Shown here: positions 12,001-20,375 of the stretch, piece after piece
Position numbering within the stretch: position 1 is the first letter of the stretch
Layout: every line of letters starts with the position of its first letter
NCBI GenBank assembly: GCA_018881555.1
Contig: JACAXG010000075.1
Coordinates: forward strand, 3,702,477-3,766,476
Source: Amblyornis subalaris
Taxonomy: Eukaryota > Chordata > Aves > Passeriformes > Ptilonorhynchidae
Length of the DNA stretch: 64,000 nucleotides
Reading direction: 5' to 3'
Notes under the pieces: model-generated
What the model was told of the DNA's origin: nothing
The model's database searches: none
The model's input: only the letters and a program-made list of their open reading frames with translations
Made by a program: the position numbers and the translations under genes

Positions 12001-15000
12001 GGAAGACCAGGAAGACATGAATGAGCTGATGAAGAAGCACAAGGCAGCTGTGGCCCAGGTGAGGGGGAAGCAGCAGCTGCAGCCAGCACACCCCCCCAGA
12101 ACGTCCCTCTTGGAGCCAGTGCAGAGGGATCCCCACTGACGGCCCGGGTTTGTCCCACAGGCATCCCGGGACCTGGCACAGATGAACGACCTCCAGGCAC
12201 AGCTGGAGGAAGTCAGCAAGGAGAAGCAGGAGCTGCAGGAGAAGGTGGGGATGCACCCTGAGTGAAGCCAGGGAGATGGGGGGCACCTAGAGACCCACCG
12301 CCCACACTGTGGGAGGCCCCCTGCACTGTGGGGATGCAGAGCAGTCCCATGGGAAGCTCTCCATCAGGATGGGAGCAGCATGGCCAGCAGCTCTCCTTCA
12401 GGACAGCATGGCAGGGGGGCAGGGAGGTTGTGATCAAGGCTGAGGCTGTGCCCCCTCCCGCAGCTGCAAGGTCTGCAGAGCCAGCTGGAGTTCCTGGAGC
12501 AATCCATGGTGGACAAGTCGCTGGTGAGCCGGCAAGAGGCCAAGATCCGCGAGCTGGAGACCAGGCTGGAGTTCGAGAGGACACAAGTCAAGCGCCTGGA
12601 GGTAGTCACGGGGCTCTCCCTCTGCTCCACCTGGGACCGGGATGCAGCAGGGCCATAATAAGGCTGCCCGAGGGGTCTGCTGAGCGCATCCTCTCCCCAG
12701 CACCCCCCACGCTGCAGCCCTCCCTCTCTGGCAGCCCATCTCTGTCTCCACAGGGAAGGCTCCCTGCAAGCACTGATAACAGTAATCCACCGCCCAGCCC
12801 GGCAAAGTGCTGCTCTTTCCCTGCATCGACTTAGGGAAATTATAGACTCCCCAGTCCCGCGAACGCAGCCTGTTTTATATTCTGCCTCCGCAGCTCTGCC
12901 GGGGAGCGCGGCAGCTCAGCTCTCCTCTTCATATTTTCCAAGCTATTATTTCCTTCCCCACTCTCTCTGCCGGGGCCATAAATATGCAGCGGCTGGCTCA
13001 GTGGCTGGGGGAGAACGGGAGCTATTTTTTCCCTACGTTACATGTTTTAATTACTTCACACACAGTTAAATCTATTTTTCCAATTCAACAAAGCCCTTGC
13101 TGTTGTTCTGCCCCTTCCCTGGCCCTGGGAGGGGGCGGTTTCTCCTCCGTCTCCTTATGTAAATTTATGGGAATGGGATCCATCCTCACATCATCCCCTG
13201 GTGGGTGCTGGGGTGAGGGTGGACTGCAGGATAAGAGGTGCATGGGGGCTCTGGGGTGACCCCGCTGCTCTGCAGAGCCTGGCCACGCGGCTGAAGGAGA
13301 ACATGGAGAAGCTGACGGAGGAGCGGGATCAGCGCGCAGCCGCCGAGAACCGNGAGAAGGAGCAGAACAAGCGGCTGCAGCGGCAGCTCCGTGATGTCAA
13401 GGAGGAGATGGGAGAGCTGGCCAAGAAGGAGGCAGAGGCCAGCCGCAAGAAGCACGAGCTGGTGAGGCAGCCGTGATAGGGCCAGGCAGGGGGCAAGGGG
13501 GTGTTCCCTGAGCGACCCGGCTCATCCCGCTCCCTCCCCNCAGGAGATGGACCTGGAGAGCCTGGAAGCCGCCAACCAGAGCCTGCAGTCAGACCTGAAG
13601 CTGGCCTTCAAGCGCATCGGGGACCTGCAGGCGGCCATCGAGGATGAGATGGAGAGCGACAGCAATGAGGATCTCATCAACAGGTGAGAGCACCTGGGCC
13701 TGGCTCCCGCGCATCCCTGGGGGTCACTGCTTCCCCTCGTCACTTTGGAAATGCCACGGGGACCCCTCAGCTCTGCCTGGCCCTGGCAGGATGCTGCCTG
13801 TGCATCCATCCGTGCATGGTGCACACGTGCATCTGTCCGTGCACCCGTGTCTGTCCATCCGTGCATCGGGCACCCGTGCACNCAGGCATCAGTCCATGCA
13901 CCTGTGCATCCATCCCGCCGTCCACCCGCAGCCCCCGTGAGCTTCAACCACTTGTGGAGGTGCCTGAAATGCATCCAGGATCCTGCCAGCTGGCTGGAAA
14001 CAGCCCAGGGAGCCCCAGGAGCCAGGGTAGCACAAGCTGGCAGGAGGTTTGGGATGCTGGGATCCAGCCCAGCCCAGGATAGAATTATAGAATCATACAA
14101 TTGTTTAGGTTGGGAAAGACCTCTGAGATCATTGACTCCAGTCATTAACCCAGCACTGCCATGTTAGCATTAAATCGTGTCCCCAAGTGGCACATCCACA
14201 CATTTTTTTTAATGTTACCAGGGATGGTGACTCCACCACTTCCCTGAGCAGCCTCTTCCGATGCCTGACCACCCTTTTGGTGAAGAAATTTTCTCTAATA
14301 TCCAGTCTAAACCCCCTATGGAAAACTTGAGACCATGTCCTCTTGTCTTATTGCTTGTTCCTTGGGAGCAGAGCCTGACCCCCACCTGACTACAACCTTC
14401 TTTCAGGGGGTTGTACAGAGTAAGAAAGTCCCACGTGAGCGTCCTTTTCTCCAGGCTGAGCTCCCCCAGCTCTCTCAGTTGCTCCTCATCAGACTTCTGC
14501 TCCAGACCCTTCCCCAGCTCTGTTGCCTTTCTTTGGATACTCTCCAGCACCCAACCTGGGCTGCTGGGATCCAGCCTGGGCTGCTGGGATCCAGCTGGGT
14601 GCACCCCCATTGCAGGGGTGCAGGGCAGCCTCACCTCCCTCCCCTATCCCTTCCCCACCATTTAATTTGCCCACATCTGTTCCCCACCCACTTGGTCTTT
14701 TTTTTTTTTTTTTTTTTTAAATTTTCCTTTCATTTGATTTCTCTTCTGTTGTGTTTCTCCCCCCTCCTACCCCGCCCCCCCCCCCAACCCCTCCCAGTTT
14801 GCAGGACATGGTGGCAAAGTATCAGAAAAGAAAGAGTAAACTGTGAGGAGCATCTCTTTCCTTCCCCCCCTCCCCTAACCCCCACCTCACCCCCGCGGGC
14901 CGGGGTCCCGCATGCCACTGGCCCACCCNGCATGTCCTAACAGCACCCGCGGCACGGCACGGCACGGCACATAACCACATCCCACGCATGGGGACGGGAT

Positions 15001-18000
15001 GAGCCCCTGGGATGGGGTGGGGGGTGATGCTCTGCCATGGCTGATGACGAATGTGTCAGCGTGGGGCAGCAATGGAGCCCCACTGCCACTAATTGATATC
15101 CCCATCCATGGTCGCTCCCGCGACGCGGGTCCTGCTTAACTAACGGCACGTTTGCCTGGACATGGACTGTGTTTGATGTGGAGTTTAATTCTGTTGGTCA
15201 GAAAACCTTAGCTGCCCCCAGAGCTTTTTTTCGGGCCTCGTTGGAGTTTTTTTTGTGTCATTCTGTGGTTTTTTTGTTGGTTTTTTTTTTCCCAAGCCCA
15301 GCGTTGCCTGGGTGTATTGCAGGGGAGGGAGATGCGCAGGATGGAGTGCAGCTCGTTGCTTTGAATGTAACGAGGAGGATTCATATACAGGGTCTCTCCC
15401 AGCCTGTCCCTTGTGCTGTTGGCTGTCATTCCCAGGCAGGGAATAAGCCCAAAACCAGGCNGATAAAAGGCCGCTTAAGATCCTGTGATACATCCCTTCC
15501 TTGGAGTGGNCTGGTGGGAGCAGGGTGGCGAGAGGGGACCACACCGCTTCAATTTCCATATAGGTCCCACCGGCGCTGCCATAACCCTAATGAAAGCAGT
15601 AAGCGGTGAGGTATTAAGAGAGATTTATTCAGGGATGCTTTTAACGTGGAGGAATGGATTTTGCAATGCAGACAGCACCTTCTTTCTAAAGGCAATCAAT
15701 ATGGTTACGAACGGCCGTTATAAATTAGATGGTTTAAGCCAGATAGGGCTTTTTTTACGCCCAGACGTAAATCAGGGGCTCTCGGGCACGGCAGGGCTGT
15801 AAATCTGCCCGCTCTGCCCCCGCGCCCGCCGTGCCGGAGTCGTTTCTGTTCCGCCTGCTAAACTCCTGTTTACCCGGGGCCATCAGCATCGCTCTTCCTC
15901 GCTGTAATTTTGCACTCGACGGCGGCCTATAAAACGAACCCACTTATTTCCTTCCCAGTCCCGGAGCTGGAAATCTCCCGTGTTTCTGGAGCTGTGCCCT
16001 GCCTGCTGCCCCAAAGCCAGCCCTGCTGTCTCCAGTCCCGGAGCCGTGCAGTGACTGGGAGGGACATTGGGCAGAGGATGCAAGAGCCCCTTGAGCAGGC
16101 ACGGGGGTGGCTTGGGGGTGCTTCAGGAAGCCCCTGGCTTGCAGGTTGAGCTCTGTGCAGGCAGGTTGTGCCCCAGAGATGGAGCAGGACCGTGGGGTGG
16201 GGTTTCACCCATGCCAGGCTACACAGGCAGCGGGTACTGGAGGGGTTTGGTGCCTTCCAGTGCGCTTTCATCTCTCCAGCACCCAAAAGCTCACTGCCGC
16301 ATGCTGACCTCTTGCTTTCTTCCACCCTGACCCGCTCCTCCGGCAGCGATGGTGACTCAGATGTGGACTCGGAGCTGGAGGAGCGNGTGGATGGGGTGAA
16401 GTCTTGGCTCTCCAAGAACAAAGGCTCCTCCAAAGCGCTCTCAGATGACGGCAGCCTGAAGGGCAGCAGGTGGGTGCAGGGCTGGGCTCGGGGCTGGCGG
16501 GCAGAGGACAGGCTGAGCTGTGCTGGGACACAGACAGGGGTGGGTGGGTGCCTGTGGGATGTGGCACTCAGTGCCGTGATCCCACCTGTGTTTGCGTGGA
16601 CAGCCAGGGAAGGGTTAATGCTGGCGAGTGCCTTGGTCTCCCTTGGGGACACATGTCTCCCCACCCAAGGGGACCTCCCTGGTCCCCCTTCCCTCATCCC
16701 ACGCTGGAGGCATATGGGCATCCACAGTCCCCACCCCGTTTGCCTCCCCAGGGCTTGTGGTGCTGGGCTCTAGCTCTCTGCAGCATTCCGTCACTCTGGG
16801 ACTGATTCCCTGCTCCATCCTGCCTTCCTTTGCAGCCCCACCCCAGCCCTCCCCGCACCTCTCAGAAAANGTTGGCAGAGGTGGGGGACATGCCCAGGTG
16901 CACCCACGGCATGGGGCTGGGGCACACAGCCCCACTCCCCTTCCCCGTGGAAAACGCTTGCCTGCNGAGCGCAGATTGCTTTTATCCAAACCCAATTTCC
17001 TAGCAGGGCTTCAGGAGTCCCAGGGGACTCCCTCCCTCTGCCGAGCAGGGGGGAAAGATCTGAGCTGGTTTCTGTTAATTGGTTTAATTTATTCAGTGGT
17101 GCAGATGTAAAACATTTTGTTATTGGAGATAATTCCACCTTTTCTGAAGTCGGGAATCAAACGCAGTGGCTCCAGGTAGCCGACAATGAAATAAATTGAA
17201 GGCAACACTTTAAAGGGGAATCAAAGTGCTGGGCTAGAACAATTCCCACATTTACATGACATTTTTCCACGATGCCATTTCCCGCTGACGCAAATTGCCG
17301 AGGCCGCCTCGCCGGCCCCCNCCTCCGCCCGCTCATCTCCGTGTCTCTCTTGTCTCCCCGGTGCGTGCGGGGCCGCGGTGCCGCGGCACAGGTCAGCCCC
17401 GCCGGACGGCCCCGAGCCCGAGGAACGGCCGGTGTCGGTGTTGAGCTCCCTCAGCTACAGGAAGCGGCCGAGTCTCAAGGACTCCATAGGCGGCCGCGGG
17501 GACGAGCAGACGCTGTTCAGCGCCCTGGGCGAGCGGCCGCCTTCCCCCGAGCGCCCTCCGCGCAGGGCGGCCCGCGGCGGCGAGCCCGAGGACCGGGCGG
17601 CCGTCATCGCCCGCGCCTTCGCCGACGCCAGCGGCCGGGCTCGCCAAGGGCTGGACAAGCGGTGGTCCCTCTCGGCCACCGACGTTGAGAAAGCCTCTGT
17701 CGCCTCCGTCGCCTCCGCCCCAGTGAGCCGCGTCTCCTCCGCCTCCTGGCGCGGGCTGGAGGATGGCGATGATGGGGACGAGGGGTGCTCGGTGCTGAGC
17801 TTCGCCCTCTCCAGTCCCGGCAGCTTGCGGAGCCGGCGCGGGGGGCCCGAGGGCCGCCCTGAGTCGCGGCTCTCCCTGGCCCGCAGCCGCCTGGATGAGG
17901 CGGAGGAGGGGTCCCGCGGGCAGCCCCTCTTGGGGCGCAGCTTCTCCGTGCCCCCGCGGCCCCGCAGCGCAGCCTCCGAGGAGGAGGCTCCTGGGGACGC

Positions 18001-19849
18001 CCGTCCCGTGCGGCACCGCTCCTACCTCGACCCCGACCTGGAAGCCGCCATCCAAGAGGTGCTGAGCTACCGCCCGCTGCGGGCCAGGGGCTGCTCCAGC
18101 CCCGAGGCCGACTCAGGGGACGACGGCCGGAGCGTGCGAAGTGTCCGGAGTGTCCGGAGCGCGGCCCCCCTGGGCGCCGCCGACCGCCCTTCCGGCAGCT
18201 TGCGCCGCTCCGCATCCGCCCTCGACTTCTCCCGGCACANCTGCCGGTGCCGCAGCAGCTCGGGCTCCTCCGAGGAAGAGGAGGAGCGGAAGAAGAAGAG
18301 CTCCAAGAAGCGCTCCAAGAAAGCCAAGAAGAAATCCAAGAAGAAGAAGAAGAAGCAGCAGTCATCATCTGAGTCGAGTTCCTCCTCCGAATCCTCCTCC
18401 GGCTCCACCAGCTCCTTCCGCAGCACCTCCAGTGTCAAGAAGGGCCCGCGGGCGGTGGGGGGCGAGGAGCCGACACGTCCTGCCCGGGGCAAGAAGGAGG
18501 AGAAGCAGCGGAAGAAGCAGGTGGACAGCCTGATGATGAAGTACCTGTACCGTCCCGAGAGCGACTGAGGCAGGAGGTGGGAGCGGTGTGTGCCGTGCAG
18601 CATGAACCTCCCCGTGTGCCACTAACCGCTCACCCTAACCCTCTCCTGACTCCGGACGTGGAGTTCACCTCTGCCGGGATGGGGCACCCCGGGATGGTGC
18701 ACCCCTCTGTGCCTGCAGCAGCCGGGCTTTTGGGCTGCTGCAGGGCACCCCCAACGCATCTCCATCTGTGGGGAGATCCCTGGCATGGCCACAGCGGGAC
18801 CGGCAGCTGCCTGTGCTGCCAGGACGCAGCATGTTCAGGATTAGCAGCTGCAGGACACCAGGAAGTGCTAATCCCTTCCTGGCTCCCCAGCCACCAGCCA
18901 GGACACATCTGGATTTGTTCCTTCAGGAAATTCAAGGGTTTGCTGGGCAGCACAGCATCCTGCTCGCCCTGAGAGTGGAGGGGAGTGGGATGGGTACTAA
19001 CACGCACCCACTGCAGTGTGTGANCATGGGGGGAGGCAGCATCCATGAGGGGGAACCCCAGGGTGGGCAGGTGGAGCTCAGAGTTGCCCTGTGCCCTGTC
19101 AGGTGCCTGCGTGGGGAATTCGGGGTGTGAATGGCCTCAACCTGCAGGACTTTGTGTCTCTGCANCCTGTTTGATGCAGAGGAGAGGGTGTGCCGGGGCT
19201 TGCCGGCAGTGATTTCAGAGCAGGTTTCATTCCTTTCTGATGGCTTGAATAGGAGAATGGCTGGAGGAAGGGAAAGAAGCCTTTTGGAAATGTGGTCGCC
19301 ATTGAGCTGCCTGTCCCAGGAGCAGGGAAGGCATCATAGGGTAATGGGGGAGCAACAGCTCTAGCACCCAGCCCTGGGCTCGGGTACAAGTGGGACCCTC
19401 AGTTGGGGATGTCTGGTAGTGCTGGTGTTGGCATCCAGGGCCACAAGCCTCTTCCTGAGCATGGACAGGCTCAGCTCGGCCCCACTGCAGAGCAGGGGCT
19501 CAGCTCAGCGCAGCGAGGAGTTGTTTGCAGTGAGGCATGCCCCAAATATCTCGGAAATAATAAAAAAGGAGGCAATCAAGGCTCCATCCAGCTGGCTGCC
19601 AGTGTGCTGGCTCACGGCAGCTCCCGCTGCAGCCTGGGGGGAGCTGTGCTCAGCAGCCGAGCCATGCTGGAGCCCCCCGTGACCCCCACTAACCNCGCTC
19701 TCTCCCGCAGCCCCGCGAGCTCCCGGCACACCTTCACCTACGACAGATGGGACGATGAGCAGGACGCCGGGGACAGCACACGCCGCTCCTCCCGCAGCTC
19801 CCCCAGTGCCAGCGAGGCGGAGAGCCGGGCTGCCGAGACCCCCGCCTAG
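1..19849 (+). CDS. MYO18A: Unconventional myosin XVIIIa, 5'-partial, multi-exon
   Basis: Actin-binding myosin adaptor of the cytoskeleton and Golgi, recognised by near-continuous match to vertebrate MYO18A. Coding exons: 1-85, 1524-1535, 2022-2198, 2277-2367, 2454-2646, 3079-3165, 3790-3931, 4140-4299, 4380-4566, 4665-4899, 5745-5854, 5941-6006, 6251-6379, 6829-6972, 7968-8057, 8143-8262, 8338-8449, 8551-8678, 8789-8943, 10093-10216, 10294-10494, 10789-10899, 11225-11329, 11441-11587, 11678-11791, 11942-12058, 12161-12244, 12464-12601, 13276-13461, 13544-13683, 14798-14842, 16347-16469, then either 17392-18568 or 19711-19849. All introns are GT-AG and all phases agree. This gives 1398 residues with the short end, or 1744 with the long end. 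The human protein is about 2054 aa, so roughly 650 N-terminal residues (KE-rich region, PDZ domain, first half of the motor) lie left of the window. Whether base 1 is an exon edge cannot be seen. Confidence 0.97.
86..1523 (+). other. MYO18A intron, no other feature seen
   Basis: GC-rich, G-tract-rich intron. Several frames are open only because stop codons are rare in GC-rich DNA. No repeat family, hairpin or second gene was recognised. The following intron (1536-2021) is equally plain. Confidence 0.7.
1524..1535 (+). CDS. MYO18A: MYO18A 12-base microexon
   Basis: The exon 1-85 ends in phase 1 and the exon at 2022 starts with two bases of a codon. Only a 12-base exon flanked by tgcaatgcag and gtaaag joins them with the residues D-A-D-E. 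Mammalian MYO18A has E-A-A-E at the same place, between ATK and AGRKQF. Skipping the microexon would also keep the frame (12 bases) and remove four residues from a motor surface loop. Confidence 0.9.
2647..3078 (+). other. MYO18A intron
   Basis: GC-rich intron with a (GGTGGT)n-like purine-rich patch at about 2860-2898. No gene seen. Confidence 0.65.
3400..3522 (+). repeat. Imperfect minisatellite in a MYO18A intron
   Basis: Within intron 3166-3789 the phrase ccccaaggtgctca recurs about every 30-45 bases in a degenerate CCAAGGTGCTC/CCTGG array. The rest of that intron shows nothing else. Confidence 0.65.
3985..4080 (+). mobile_element. CR1 LINE 3' end remnant, plus orientation
   Basis: Inside intron 3932-4139 the sequence runs from tccctgcccatggcagggga through gatcttta and ccttccaacccaaaccattct to aggattctgtga. 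This is the characteristic 3' tail of chicken repeat 1, ending in a degenerate ATTCTATGATTCT repeat. Only the last ~95 bases remain, consistent with the usual 5' truncation of CR1 copies. Confidence 0.85.
4900..5744 (+). other. MYO18A intron with an AT-rich island
   Basis: GC-rich flanks surround an AT-rich segment (about 5200-5400) with tttatcgata, gattagaaatcaat and gttaattaagata. It could be a noncoding regulatory element. No exon fits here. Confidence 0.5.
6251..6972 (+). CDS. MYO18A: MYO18A: neck with IQ motif
   Basis: Exons 6251-6379 and 6829-6972 encode the lever arm. An IQ motif, [17 protein letters not shown] (fragment residues 541-557), follows [14 protein letters not shown]. Next come [12 protein letters not shown] and [20 protein letters not shown], the conserved myosin II-like join to the coiled coil. 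IQ motifs bind calmodulin-type light chains, and one is typical of MYO18A. The n at 6960 is a third base (ATN). Confidence 0.94.
6380..6828 (+). other. MYO18A intron with short duplication and AT-rich patch
   Basis: An 18-base unit of the form ggggccagggggaaccgg is repeated in tandem at about 6500-6537. A patch at 6590-6720 holds ttttatcattag, caattagctc and aatgctaatgaag. No coding exon. Confidence 0.5.
6973..7967 (+). other. MYO18A intron with minisatellite
   Basis: Contains the GGGGTGGGATGCAGGATC array listed separately and an AT-rich island at 7265-7350 (gaattgctccctaatttgcg, gtcattagc, caattacaagcg). The right half is ordinary GC-rich intron ending in a long pyrimidine tract before 7968. 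Confidence 0.55.
7045..7240 (+). repeat. Minisatellite, GTGGGGTGGGATGCAGGATC type
   Basis: About six imperfect copies of a unit near 30 bases, each containing gtggggtg and caggatcc or a close variant, lie in tandem within a MYO18A intron. Confidence 0.75.
7968..13683 (+). CDS. MYO18A: MYO18A: coiled-coil tail
   Basis: Sixteen exons (7968-8057 through 13544-13683) encode a long heptad-repeat rod, fragment residues about 607-1297. It is rich in E, K, L, Q and R with no helix-breaking proline runs and closely matches mammalian MYO18A. It should dimerise the protein and support mixed assembly with non-muscle myosin II (family knowledge). Most exons are multiples of three; introns 8058-8142, 8263-8337 and 10217-10293 are under 90 bases. 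Undetermined bases occur at 8655 (first codon position), 10299 and 13353 (third position). Confidence 0.95.
8944..10092 (+). other. MYO18A intron with a strong candidate noncoding element
   Basis: Long intron for this gene. Its middle (9240-9440) is AT-rich and unlike its flanks; see findings. No coding exon is needed, because 8943 and 10093 join in frame as K-Q-R-R-F-D. Confidence 0.55.
10900..11224 (+). other. MYO18A intron, nothing else seen
   Basis: Plain GC-rich intron between two in-phase coiled-coil exons. Confidence 0.7.
12602..13275 (+). other. MYO18A intron with AT-rich island
   Basis: The core (12830-13100) holds aaattatag, gttttatattc, ccataaatatgcag, gctattttttcc and ttttaattacttc in an otherwise GC-rich intron. 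Candidate muscle or neural enhancer; no exon. Confidence 0.5.
13795..13930 (+). repeat. Degenerate tandem repeat, TGCATCCATCCG type
   Basis: Repeated phrases gtgcatccatccgtgcat, gtgcatctgtccgtgca and tccatccgtgcat sit head to tail in intron 13684-14797. Confidence 0.75.
14080..14550 (-). mobile_element. CR1 LINE 3' fragment, minus orientation
   Basis: Read on the plus strand the element begins with agaattatagaatcata, the inverted CR1 terminal repeat, then ggttgggaaagacctctgag. It continues through gtgactccaccacttccc and gagcagcctcttccgatg to tttggatactctccagca. These are hallmark CR1 3'-region phrases in inverted orientation, so the element is transcribed leftwards. It is 5'-truncated at the right end, where a 20-base unit (ctgggctgctgggatccagc) is duplicated at 14557-14600. 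It lies in a MYO18A intron. Confidence 0.9.
14697..14797 (+). promoter_or_regulatory. Long pyrimidine tract before the 45-base cassette exon
   Basis: A run of about 20 T is followed by ttctcttctgttg and C-rich stretches up to the acceptor AG at 14796-14797. This roughly 100-base pyrimidine tract far exceeds the other MYO18A acceptors and is the kind of site bound by PTB-type splicing regulators. Inference only. Confidence 0.5.
14798..14842 (+). CDS. MYO18A: MYO18A 45-base symmetric cassette exon
   Basis: Encodes [15 protein letters not shown] with split codons at both ends. It matches the LQDMVTKYQKRKNKL segment of mammalian MYO18A. Entry and exit are both phase 2, so skipping joins 13683 to 16347 in frame. 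The donor overlaps an in-frame TGA at 14844-14846 (AAA CTG TGA), so retaining the downstream intron would end the protein after this segment. Confidence 0.88.
14843..16346 (+). other. MYO18A intron with AT-rich islands
   Basis: Four GGCAC units lie at 14951-14970. Two AT-rich blocks follow: 15150-15300 (T-rich) and 15560-15960, the latter described in findings. No coding exon fits between 14842 and 16347. Confidence 0.55.
16347..16469 (+). CDS. MYO18A: MYO18A: acidic/basic tail exon common to both C-termini
   Basis: Encodes [20 protein letters not shown] and [20 protein letters not shown], the post-coiled-coil segment of MYO18A (n at 16386 is a third codon base). It ends in phase 2 (AG), which suits both downstream terminal exons. 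Confidence 0.93.
16470..17391 (+). other. MYO18A intron before the long alternative last exon
   Basis: The left part is GC-rich with nothing recognised. At 17060-17270 it turns AT-rich (gttaattggtttaatttatt, gttattggagataattcc, gaaataaattgaaggc), a candidate regulatory element about 150 bases before the acceptor at 17391. Confidence 0.5.
17392..18568 (+). CDS. MYO18A: MYO18A long alternative C-terminal exon (gamma-like)
   Basis: Acceptor gcggcacag at 17391; joined to 16469 it continues in frame for 391 residues to TGA 18566-18568. The product is Ser/Arg/Pro-rich and low in order: [20 protein letters not shown] near the start, a threefold RSV repeat from tandem 9-base units (about 18133-18160), a lysine-dense block (about 18280-18360), a serine run and a final [19 protein letters not shown] muscle-enriched MYO18A gamma isoform with its own C-terminal extension is known in mouse; I infer this is the bird counterpart. 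The very high GC and unbroken frame alone would not prove coding, but the acceptor, phase and codon-compatible stop support it. The n at 18240 is a second codon base. Confidence 0.8.
18569..19710 (+). other. 3' UTR of the long isoform and intron to the short last exon
   Basis: No coding exon seen. An AATAAA at 19559-19564 could end the long-isoform transcript. The segment just before 19711 is a normal branch/pyrimidine region. Confidence 0.5.
19559..19564 (+). terminator. Candidate poly(A) signal for the long MYO18A isoform
   Basis: AATAAA in the context ggaaataataaaaaagg, about 990 bases after the TGA at 18566-18568 and about 150 bases before the short last exon. It is the only AATAAA I saw in that interval. 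Confidence 0.35.
19711..19849 (+). CDS. MYO18A: MYO18A short alternative last exon
   Basis: Acceptor ctctcccgcag at 19710. Joined to 16469 it encodes 45 residues beginning [20 protein letters not shown] and ending [10 protein letters not shown] before TAG 19847-19849. The D-R-W/S-D-D-E-x-D spacing and final acidic ETxA resemble the standard C-terminus of mammalian MYO18A alpha and beta. Confidence 0.9.
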
Positions 19850-20375
19850 CCCCCCCACCCCTCCACTTCCCAGCGCCCCAGGATCACTCAGCTCCGGGGG
19901 CCGCCCCGGGCAGCCGGTATTTCTTCTGCGCGGGGTGGGGGGGACACCCGCAGCCGCCCCCCGGCTCCAGCCATGGGAGGAGCAGCCCGGCCGGCTCGCT
20001 GGCTGCACCCCCCACCTTCCCACCTCCTGTCTGTCCTTGGCGGCGGAGTCGGCTGCTCCGGCACCCGGGATTTATTCCTCAGTGCCTGCTGGCTCCTTAT
20101 TTTATAACTTAAACTCCCCCCTCCGGCACCCTGCCGTCCTCTTACACCCCTTTTAGTTTGAGCCAAAGACGTCTCTCGCTGGCCNGGCCCTGGGGAGCAG
20201 CCACCCGGCAGCCGGGAAGGGGGCATGGGGACAGGGTCCCATGTGCCCACCTGGGTTTTTGTCACCCCCCCAGCCCCCCACCTCTGCCTGGCTGTTTTGC
20301 ACTAGCCCAGCTGTGCATCCTCCCCCACCCCCTTTACTTTCAGTATGAAAATAAACGTCATTTCTGGCTGGTGAT
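19850..20375 (+). other. MYO18A: MYO18A 3' UTR
   Basis: GC-rich 3' UTR of about 500 bases from the TAG to the poly(A) signal at 20350. It contains TTTATT at 20071-20076, which on the minus strand is an AATAAA. Confidence 0.75.
20350..20355 (+). terminator. MYO18A poly(A) signal
   Basis: AATAAA in gtatgaaaataaacgtcatt, about 500 bases after the short-isoform stop, followed by a GT-rich stretch (ggctggtgatactgg). Confidence 0.8.

Noticed and set aside
17397..17688. Alternative acceptor at 17396 for the long MYO18A last exon
   Set aside because: Using the second CAG puts the exon in a frame that ends early, near 17688. The acceptor at 17391 gives the 391-residue frame with low-complexity Ser/Lys character and the [10 protein letters not shown] end.
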